This document shows, in pieces, positions 1 to 5,569 of a DNA stretch of 14,470 bases. The notes beneath the pieces are model-generated. The model did not search any database. It saw nothing but the letters and a program-made list of their open reading frames with translations, and was not told where the DNA came from. Each line of letters starts with the position of its first letter. Within the stretch, counting starts at the first letter, position 1. The stretch covers positions 1-14,470 of the forward strand of contig CAJBMR010000523.1 of assembly GCA_903954205.1 (NCBI GenBank), written 5' to 3'. Source of the DNA: an uncultured bacterium. Its GTDB lineage: Bacteria > Actinomycetota > Actinomycetes > S36-B12. A program made the translations under genes and the position numbers.

Positions 1-1
1 A

Positions 2-991
2 TGGATTGCCTCCTTCCAGGAGTCAGCCGAGCCGTGGTTCAACTTCTCCACGGGCTCGGGTTTCTACCACTCCGACAAGATCTGGATCGAGAACGTCGAG
101 ATCCCCTTCGACTTCATCAACGACTACATCGTCAAGCTGCAGTCGGGCGAAGACCTCAATCGCCCAATGGAGGCGATTCGCGCGGAGCGGGATCGAGTCG
201 TCAATGAGTACTCCGATCTTCTCGCCTCCGACGAGGATCGCGAGGCATTCCAGGGCAAGCTTGGCCTTGCACGCGTGGTCTTCCCCTACGTGGAGAACCA
301 CAACTTCTACGTCGAGCACTGGAGCCACTCGGTGATCTGGCGCAAGATGCGTCAGCTGGGAGAGGTCTTCGTCAAGGAAGGCTTCTGGAGCGAGCCCAAC
401 GACATCTTCTACCTCAAGCGCACCGAGGTCGAGGACGCACTGTGGGACTACTACGTCTCCTGGGCGACGCCCGAGCCCGCGGCCGGTCCCGGCCGCTGGC
501 CCGCGATCATCGAAAAGCGCAAGGGCATCTGCAAGGCGCTCAGCACCTGGAAGCCGGTGCCTGCCCTCGGCGCACCGCCCGAGGTCATCACCGAGCCGTT
601 CACCGTCATGCTCTGGGGCATCACCTCCGACAGCGTGACCGCATGGCTCGGTGGCGGCGACGCCAAGGAAGGCGAGTTGCGAGGCATGGCGGCATCGCCA
701 GGCCTCGTGGAGGGCCCCGCTCGTGTGATCTTCTCCCCGGACCAGATCGGAGAGATCCAGCAGGGCGAGATCCTGGTGGCACCGTTGACCGCACCCTCGT
801 GGGCGCCGATCTTCGGCAAGATCCTGGCGACCGTGACCGATACCGGAGGCATGATGAGTCACGCCGCCATCGTCTGCCGTGAGTACGGGCTCCCGGCTGT
901 CACCGGCACCGGGTTCGCGACCACCAATATCAAGACGGGGCAGCGCCTCCGCGTCGACGGCAACAACGGCGTCGTCACGGTCCTGGACTGA
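2..991 (+). CDS. PEP-utilising enzyme (PEP synthase / phenylphosphate synthase-like phosphotransferase), C-terminal part
   Basis: The reading frame is already open at the left edge, so this is the last 329 residues of a longer protein. Its C-terminus is the swivelling phosphohistidine domain of PEP-utilising enzymes: a GG-(x2)-SHAAIV-(x)-RE-(x)-GLPAV signature with the phospho-acceptor His at fragment residue 287 (codon 860-862). The preceding helical region, with a D-I-F-Y-L element, resembles the linker of rifampin phosphotransferase and phenylphosphate synthase-like proteins. In this family ATP or PEP phosphorylates the His, which passes phosphate to pyruvate, water or an aromatic hydroxyl. 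The domain order suggests a small-molecule kinase rather than canonical PEP synthase, since no PEP/pyruvate-binding barrel follows the His domain. The ATP-grasp module must lie upstream or in a separate protein. The gene ends at TGA 989-991, just before a strong hairpin. Family is confident; substrate is unknown. Confidence 0.85.
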   Translation, partial: WIASFQESAEPWFNFSTGSGFYHSDKIWIENVEIPFDFINDYIVKLQSGEDLNRPMEAIRAERDRVVNEYSDLLASDEDREAFQGKLGLARVVFPYVENHNFYVEHWSHSVIWRKMRQLGEVFVKEGFWSEPNDIFYLKRTEVEDALWDYYVSWATPEPAAGPGRWPAIIEKRKGICKALSTWKPVPALGAPPEVITEPFTVMLWGITSDSVTAWLGGGDAKEGELRGMAASPGLVEGPARVIFSPDQIGEIQQGEILVAPLTAPSWAPIFGKILATVTDTGGMMSHAAIVCREYGLPAVTGTGFATTNIKTGQRLRVDGNNGVVTVLD

Positions 992-996
992 CGATC

Positions 997-1028
997 ACCG
1001 AGGAGGGGACTTAGGTCCCCTCCTCGGT
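997..1028 (+). terminator. Perfect 14-bp hairpin after the PEP-utilising enzyme gene
   Basis: Two perfectly complementary 14-base arms (997-1010 and 1015-1028) flank a TTAG loop, six bases after the stop codon. No run of T follows. Tail-less GC-rich hairpins are common at actinobacterial gene ends. It probably terminates or attenuates transcription from the PEP-utilising enzyme gene and protects its 3' end. Partial read-through into the Rieske gene is possible. Confidence 0.7.
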
Positions 1029-1097
1029 GTTGGTCCCGCTGGGAGGAACGCACCCCTCCTATGTGAGGCCGCGAATCCCTAGCGTCACCCGCACGGC

Positions 1098-1118
1098 CCG
1101 GTACCGTCGAGGCACCGG
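1098..1118. promoter_or_regulatory. Inverted repeat upstream of the Rieske oxygenase gene (candidate operator)
   Basis: The arms CCGGTACC (1098-1105) and GGCACCGG (1111-1118) are complementary at 7 of 8 positions around the 5-base spacer GTCGA. The site ends 45 bases before the oxygenase start codon, inside the only sizeable gap in the window (992-1163). Size and symmetry suit a dimeric helix-turn-helix repressor. No regulator gene is visible here, and I could not place convincing -10 and -35 boxes beside it. Short inverted repeats are also expected by chance in GC-rich DNA. Confidence 0.3.
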
Positions 1119-1163
1119 ATAAGCAAGGCCTAGAGAGCAGTACCGGAACGGGAAGGACCACCC

Positions 1164-2423
1164 ATGCTGACCGTCGAGCAGAACGAGGAACTGACCAAGG
1201 TCGGACCCGGCACCCCCATGGGGGAGCTGCTGCGTCGCTACTGGTACCCCATCGCCTTCGAGCAGGACTTCGACTCAGCCCCCACCAAGACCGTACGGCT
1301 CCTCAGCGAGGACTGGACCCTCTTCAAGACTCCCAAGTCCGGCAAGTACGGCATCGTCTCCGAGCACTGCCCGCACCGCAGCGCCTCGCTGACCTACGGC
1401 GTTGTCCACGAGGACGGCATTCGCTGCGGCTACCACGGGTGGAAGTGGGACTTCGACGGCAACTGCCTCGAGCAGCCCGCCGAGGCGGACAATCAGAACT
1501 TCCGCGACCGCGTCAAGCAGAAGGCCGGCAAGGCACAGGTCATGGGAGGCATGGTCTGGGTGTACGTCGGCCCCGATCCCGCGCCCGAGCTTCCGCGCTT
1601 CGACGTTTTCGTCATGGACGGCATCAAGGACTGTGGCTACGCAACCCTGCCGTGCAATTGGCTTCAGATCATGGAGAACTCCGTCGACCCCCACCACGTG
1701 GAGTGGCTGCACGGCTACTACTTCAACTTCATGGGCGAGACCCAGGGCTTCGACGCCCCCAAGGCCTTCCAGAAGAAGCACCTCAGGACGGGCTTCGAGG
1801 AGATGGAGTGGGGCATCCTCAAGCGTCGCGTCCTCGAGGGCGGCTCTGAGGAGAATGACGACTGGAAGGTGGGCCACCCGCTGGTCTTCCCCTTCTACAT
1901 GCGCGTGGGCGGCGCGGGCATCGACCAGATGCAGATTCGCGTGCCTATCGACGACACGACAACGTGGAAGCTCTTCTATTCCAATCACGCGCCGGACCGT
2001 GGCCAGTGGGAGCAGCAGGACCGCCCGGTGTTCTACGAGTACTTCTGGCGCGACGACCAGGGCCGCTTCATCACCGACTACATCGAAGGCCAGGACATCA
2101 TGGCGTGGGTGAGTCAGGGCCCCGTGACCGACCGCACCCAGGAGCACCTGGGTCGCTCTGATGCTGGCGTCGCAATGCTGCGCAAGATGTTCAAGGAGAA
2201 CATGAAGCGCGTGGCCAACGGCGAGGATCCCCTCGGCACGGTCCGTGAGAAGCACGAGATCATCCCCCTGCCCTGCGAGCGCGACAAGTTCGGCGCCGAG
2301 CGGGAGTTCGCCGAGGCGTTCATCACGATGGGCTCGATGCGCTACAGCCCGCAGAAGCAGCAGCTGCTCGACCTCCATGCCGACGCATGGGCGCGACGCG
2401 AGAAGGCCGGCGCGGGTGCCTGA
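1164..2423 (+). CDS. Rieske non-heme iron oxygenase, alpha subunit (phthalate 4,5-dioxygenase-like)
   Basis: This 419-aa protein has a full Rieske oxygenase layout. The N-terminal [2Fe-2S] domain carries C69-x-H71 and C88-x2-H91. The catalytic domain carries N172, D175, H178 and H183, the D-x2-H-x4-H mononuclear iron motif; D311 in the G-Q-D-I segment is the likely carboxylate ligand. The opening MLTVEQNEELTKVGPGTPMG and the later GPVTDRTQEHLGRSD stretch are typical of the phthalate-dioxygenase/aryl-ether group, which works as alpha-only oligomers. The family hydroxylates or O-demethylates aromatic and other small substrates with O2 and two electrons. ATG 1164 follows a GGAAGGA ribosome site. 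The next gene overlaps its stop by 8 bases, and a reductase lies three genes on, so an electron supply is nearby. No beta subunit or classical ferredoxin is visible. Family certain; substrate unknown. Confidence 0.93.
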   Translation: MLTVEQNEELTKVGPGTPMGELLRRYWYPIAFEQDFDSAPTKTVRLLSEDWTLFKTPKSGKYGIVSEHCPHRSASLTYGVVHEDGIRCGYHGWKWDFDGNCLEQPAEADNQNFRDRVKQKAGKAQVMGGMVWVYVGPDPAPELPRFDVFVMDGIKDCGYATLPCNWLQIMENSVDPHHVEWLHGYYFNFMGETQGFDAPKAFQKKHLRTGFEEMEWGILKRRVLEGGSEENDDWKVGHPLVFPFYMRVGGAGIDQMQIRVPIDDTTTWKLFYSNHAPDRGQWEQQDRPVFYEYFWRDDQGRFITDYIEGQDIMAWVSQGPVTDRTQEHLGRSDAGVAMLRKMFKENMKRVANGEDPLGTVREKHEIIPLPCERDKFGAEREFAEAFITMGSMRYSPQKQQLLDLHADAWARREKAGAGA

Positions 2424-2709
2424 TGACGCCGTTGACGATCAGGCAAGAGTCGCCTTGAGCGATCTCCCGCCTGATCCGCATCGACTGCCGCCGCCCGGGG
2501 CGTGGTTCGCTCCCGATGCCGAGCGTCACCTGCTGGATCGGCCGAAGTTCTGCCCCATGTGCGCAGCGAGCATCGAGATCCACGGCGGCATCTCGACCGA
2601 GTACTGGATGGGTGACCAGCGCGTATTCATGACCTGGTGCGGCGAATGCGGGTGGTTCGGCGACGTGGTGCGCTACGAGATGGTCACCATCACGGAGGAG
2701 GAGCACTGA
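2416..2709 (+). CDS. Small four-cysteine protein (zinc ribbon or rubredoxin-like)
   Basis: I do not recognise a named family. From GTG 2416 the product is 97 aa. The first 40 residues are acidic and proline-rich, followed by a compact domain with C46-P-M-C49 and C75-G-E-C78, separated by 25 residues. Two CxxC knuckles at this distance can hold one zinc as a ribbon, or one iron as in rubredoxin. The GTG start overlaps the oxygenase stop (TGA 2421-2423) by 8 bases and has GAGAAGG about 10 bases upstream. A TTG at 2455 is a weaker alternative. The frame stays open further upstream, but that part is out-of-frame shadow of the oxygenase. Lying between oxygenase and reductase, it may be an assembly factor, a substrate-handling protein or an electron carrier. 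Confidence 0.75.
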   Translation: MPDDAVDDQARVALSDLPPDPHRLPPPGAWFAPDAERHLLDRPKFCPMCAASIEIHGGISTEYWMGDQRVFMTWCGECGWFGDVVRYEMVTITEEEH

Positions 2710-2724
2710 GAGATGGGCACCATC
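2670..2724 (+). repeat. Imperfect 33-bp tandem duplication with palindromic cores at the gene junction
   Basis: Bases 2670-2691 recur at 2703-2724, offset by 33 bases, with 18 of 22 identical; the last 15 bases match at 14. The first copy lies in the end of the four-cysteine gene. The second spans its stop codon and the leader of the HAD gene. Each core is near-palindromic: GATGGTCACCATC at 2679-2691, and arms GAGATGG/CCATCTC around GCA at 2710-2726. The second could fold just ahead of the AGGA ribosome site at 2728-2731. Confidence 0.5.
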
Positions 2725-2738
2725 TCCAGGACTCAGCC

Positions 2739-3380
2739 ATGACCGCTCTCGTTTTCGACTTCGGCGGTCCCGTCCTCCTCACGCCCTTTGAGCTCCGATC
2801 GGTGGGCGAGAGGTCGCTCGGGCTCGCCCCGGGCACATTCGCGTGGACGGGCCCCTTCGACCCCGACTCGGATGCCGACTGGCGCACCTTCCAGGCGGGT
2901 GGCATGAACGAGCGGGAGTACTGGGCCCGTCGGTGCGCGGAGTTCCACGACCTGAGCGGGGAGCCCGCGGAGATGCCCTACTTCATGGCGCATCTCTACT
3001 CCGGCAGCGAGGACGAGCTTGTGCGTCCCGCGGCCCGGCAGCTCATCGACGATGCGAAGGCCGCCGGGATCCCGGTGGGCATTCTCACCAATGACCTCAC
3101 GGCCTTCCACGATCAGCGGTGGCTTGACCGCATGACGATTCTCCGCGAGTTCGACCACATGGTGGACGGACGCAGCGACGGAGTCCTCAAGCCGGATGCC
3201 CGTGCGTACACCCTCATGGCAGAGCGCATGGGCGTGGAGCCCGCAGACTGTGTCTTCATCGACGACCAGCCGGGCAATCTCGCAGGCGCGGAGGCTGTCG
3301 GGATGCGTACCGTGCACCTGGACCCGGTGAATCCGGGCCCAGGCTTCGCCGAGGCCCGGCAGATGCTGGGCCTGGTCTGA
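2739..3380 (+). CDS. HAD-superfamily hydrolase (subfamily IA type)
   Basis: This 213-aa protein has the HAD signatures in order: motif I F-D7-F-G-G at the N-terminus, a helical cap at about residues 15-100, motif II with T118 in G-I-L-T-N-D, motif III K151 in V-L-K-P-D, and motif IV D175-D176. D7 would be the nucleophile. The usual second aspartate of motif I (DxD) is G9, a form shared with YihX-type phosphatases and the epoxide-hydrolase N-terminal domain group. Phosphatase activity is therefore plausible but not assured. ATG 2739 is chosen because motif I must lie at the very N-terminus and AGGA sits 7 bases upstream; the open frame before it is shadow of the preceding gene. The gene is 29 bases after the four-cysteine gene and 9 before the reductase. 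A role in removing phosphate from an oxidised intermediate is inference. Confidence 0.88.
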   Translation: MTALVFDFGGPVLLTPFELRSVGERSLGLAPGTFAWTGPFDPDSDADWRTFQAGGMNEREYWARRCAEFHDLSGEPAEMPYFMAHLYSGSEDELVRPAARQLIDDAKAAGIPVGILTNDLTAFHDQRWLDRMTILREFDHMVDGRSDGVLKPDARAYTLMAERMGVEPADCVFIDDQPGNLAGAEAVGMRTVHLDPVNPGPGFAEARQMLGLV

Positions 3381-3389
3381 GGAGGAGTC

Positions 3390-4745
3390 ATGACTCGACC
3401 TTTTCGCGTGGCCGTCATTGGCTCTGGTCCTTCCGGGATGTACGCCGCCGATGCGCTGCTGAGCCAGGAGGACATCCCCGTCTCGGTCGATATCATCGAC
3501 AAGCTCCCCAGTCCCTTCGGGCTCGTGCGCTACGGCGTGGCGCCGGATCACCTGAGCATCCGATCCGTGCGCGACACCCTCGACAAGGTCCTCGATCACC
3601 CGGGGGTGAGATTCCTGGGCAACGTCGAACTGGGGCGTGATCTCAGCCTCGACCAACTCCGCGAGTTCTACGACGCCATCGTTCTCACCTACGGCGCCTC
3701 CCGTGACCGGGCCCTCGGCATCCCGGGAGAGGAGTTGGTGGGCAGCATTGCGGCGACAGACTTCGTCAACTGGTACACCGGTCATCCCGACTCCGCTTCT
3801 GACGCCTTCACGGGCTTCCTGGCCGGATCGCGCAGCGTCGCGGTGATCGGAGTCGGCAACGTCGCCGTAGATGTCACGCGCGTGCTCTCCAAGGCCCCCG
3901 GGGAGATCGAGCACACGGATATGCCCGAGCACGTCTTCGCGGCGCTGCGTGCCTCCGGGATCCGCGACGTCCACCTTGTGGGTCGCCGTGGCCCAGCGCA
4001 GGCGACCTGGACCACGAAGGAGCTGCGCGAGTTAGGGGAGCTCGAGCAGACGCAGGTGCTGATCGCAGAGGGTGGCGACGTGGCCGATGTCGCGAGCGAG
4101 CGGGCGATCGCGGGCGATAAGGCGGTGGCCCGCAATGTTGCGGTCATCCAGGGTTGGGCCGATCACGTCGACGATGGACGCGATCGGCGCATCCACCTGC
4201 ACTTTCGGTGCCGCCCCGTGGAGATCCTCGGCACGGACCGCGTCGAAGCACTTGTGGTCGAGACGACAGTCCTCGACGACGAGGGTCAGGCGTCAGGCAC
4301 GGGCGAGACTCATCGGATTCCCGTGGACGCGGTGATTCGCAGTGTGGGCTATCGCGGCACCGCGGTCGAGGGAGTCCCCTTCGACGATCGGCGCAATGTC
4401 ATCCCCAATCGGGAGGGCCGCGTGGTCGACGGTGACACCGCGATCCCGGGCCTGTACGTCGCCGGATGGATCAAGCGCGGTCCCACGGGCATCATCGGGA
4501 CCAACAAGAAGGATGCCGTGCAGACGGTCACCTGCCTGCTCGAAGACGCGGCAACCCCGAGCGCGTGGAAGGCGACGGCTCCCGAGCCGGAGGCGGTCGA
4601 CGCTGCTCTGGCGGGGCGCACGGTCGTCGACATCGACGGGTGGCGGCGTATCGATGGTGCGGAGCGGGCACTCGGAGCGACGCGCGGTCGGGATCGGACG
4701 ACAATCCACGAGCGCGCCGCCCTCCTGTCAGCGGCCTCGGACTAG
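3390..4745 (+). CDS. FprA/adrenodoxin-reductase-type ferredoxin-NADP+ reductase
   Basis: This 451-aa flavoprotein moves electrons from NADPH through FAD to a one-electron iron-sulfur carrier. The FAD site G-S-G-P-S-G lies at residues 11-16 and P-S-P-F-G-L-V-R-Y-G-V-A-P-D at 40-53. The NADP site G-V-G-N-V-A lies at 154-159, with R199-R200 in the V-G-R-R-G-P segment that reads the 2'-phosphate. The C-terminal GWIKRGPTGIIGTNKKDA block (359-376) is diagnostic. Length matches mycobacterial FprA (about 456 aa). It has no iron-sulfur domain of its own, so it needs a separate carrier to feed the Rieske oxygenase, unlike the fused phthalate-type reductases. ATG 3390 follows a perfect GGAGGAG at 3381-3387, nine bases after the HAD stop. 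Its TAG shares a CTAG with the stop of the convergent gene. A general housekeeping role is also possible. Confidence 0.92.
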   Translation: MTRPFRVAVIGSGPSGMYAADALLSQEDIPVSVDIIDKLPSPFGLVRYGVAPDHLSIRSVRDTLDKVLDHPGVRFLGNVELGRDLSLDQLREFYDAIVLTYGASRDRALGIPGEELVGSIAATDFVNWYTGHPDSASDAFTGFLAGSRSVAVIGVGNVAVDVTRVLSKAPGEIEHTDMPEHVFAALRASGIRDVHLVGRRGPAQATWTTKELRELGELEQTQVLIAEGGDVADVASERAIAGDKAVARNVAVIQGWADHVDDGRDRRIHLHFRCRPVEILGTDRVEALVVETTVLDDEGQASGTGETHRIPVDAVIRSVGYRGTAVEGVPFDDRRNVIPNREGRVVDGDTAIPGLYVAGWIKRGPTGIIGTNKKDAVQTVTCLLEDAATPSAWKATAPEPEAVDAALAGRTVVDIDGWRRIDGAERALGATRGRDRTTIHERAALLSAASD

Positions 4746-5569
4746 CTCCGTTCGCGCACGCACCACGTGGAGTAGGGCTCCGGCAGGCCGCCGCAGGATG
4801 CGGGGCGCGCATCACCGGGCACCAGTTCGACCTCGACCATTCCGTGGCCCGGGAAGTCAACCCGCGCCTGCCCTGGTGCGCTCGCCTCGATCATCACGCC
4901 GCTCACGTCGGGCGCGGACCCCCGGGCAACGAGGTGAGCCTCGGCGGCCTGAGCGGGAGCAGGGAGGGCGCTGCGTCCACGCAGGAAGCTCGCGGTGCTG
5001 AGTCCGGGCCCCTCGTCGATCAGGGTGCGTGCGGCATCGACATCGAGCCGGCCATAAACGAGACCATGGCCTACGAGAAGTGCCGTGGGAGCGAAGCGGT
5101 GCCCGCCGAGGTGCGAGCACTCCCACACGCCGGGCGAGTCCGACAAAGAGCCGACGAGCGCGCGACCGTCGATGCCACAGCAGGCGTCCCGAGAGGAATT
5201 GGTGCAGACGGCGAGAATCGGCGCATCCGGGTCCGTCCGGGCAGAGGGGGGTCCCTCGATCGGCCACGCCTGGATCTCGTCGGGATCCTCTGCGAGGGCG
5301 AGGCGCGTAGGCGCGTCACCGGGGAGCCCACCCGCGATCCACACGCGCAGGGGTGCTCGCACATCGGTCGCGGGGTGGCGTCCGGGTCGGCGTATGAGCA
5401 GCACTCGACGGTGCTCGTCCGAGGTGAGTGAGCGGATCGCGGGCACACGACAGTCGGCGATGGCCTGGCGTCCCCACGCACCGGGCACCTCTATCAACCA
5501 CCACCAGCGGGCGAGTGGCGCGGTCCCGGCAAGGGGTTCTGCTGCGGCGGTTTCGGCGCAGCGCGTCAT
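4742..5569 (-). CDS. Sucrase/ferredoxin-like protein (thioredoxin-like [2Fe-2S] family)
   Basis: This 275-aa protein matches the sucrase/ferredoxin-like family. It opens with R-C-A-E and G-T-A followed by W-L-I-E-V-P-G-A-W-G-R, and carries C122-T-N-S-S-R-D-A-C130-C131-G-I-D-G, then W-E-C151-S-H153-L-G-G-H157-R-F-A-P. Two further cysteines lie near the C-terminus (C259, C270). The yeast members Apd1 and Aim32 bind a [2Fe-2S] cluster with two Cys and two His, the histidines coming from an H-x3-H unit as here. By analogy H153, H157, C122 and C130 or C131 are likely ligands. Its cellular role is unproven. ATG 5567-5569 overlaps the parC stop as ATGA, so it is probably translated by coupling after parC. 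Its stop is the complementary strand of the reductase stop. Confidence 0.85.
   Translation of the reverse strand: MTRCAETAAAEPLAGTAPLARWWWLIEVPGAWGRQAIADCRVPAIRSLTSDEHRRVLLIRRPGRHPATDVRAPLRVWIAGGLPGDAPTRLALAEDPDEIQAWPIEGPPSARTDPDAPILAVCTNSSRDACCGIDGRALVGSLSDSPGVWECSHLGGHRFAPTALLVGHGLVYGRLDVDAARTLIDEGPGLSTASFLRGRSALPAPAQAAEAHLVARGSAPDVSGVMIEASAPGQARVDFPGHGMVEVELVPGDARPASCGGLPEPYSTWCVRERS

Noticed and set aside
2..991. Rifampin phosphotransferase (antibiotic resistance)
   Set aside because: The His-domain architecture is shared, but the neighbours are aromatic-oxidation-type genes and the fragment does not allow a resistance call.
997..1028. Hairpin as a riboswitch or leader element of the Rieske gene
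   Set aside because: It is a single simple stem next to the previous stop codon and 135 bases from the next start, which fits a terminator better.
1030..1163. -35/-10 promoter for the Rieske gene (TTGGTC at 1030, TATGTG at 1060)
   Set aside because: The spacing between the boxes is 24 bases, too long for a normal promoter; no better pair was found.
1275..2378. 367-codon minus-strand open frame opposite the Rieske gene
   Set aside because: Low-complexity Leu/Val/Ala/His-rich shadow with no motif.
2733..3974. 413-codon minus-strand open frame across the HAD and reductase genes
   Set aside because: It lies opposite two genes with full diagnostic motifs, crosses their boundary and has no family signature.
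1..4745. Mobile element carrying the Rieske cluster
   Set aside because: No transposase, integrase, tRNA, terminal repeats or obvious composition break is visible in the window.
4466..5431. 321-codon plus-strand open frame across the reductase end and the ferredoxin-like gene
   Set aside because: Both underlying genes are well supported in other frames, and this translation has no recognisable domain.
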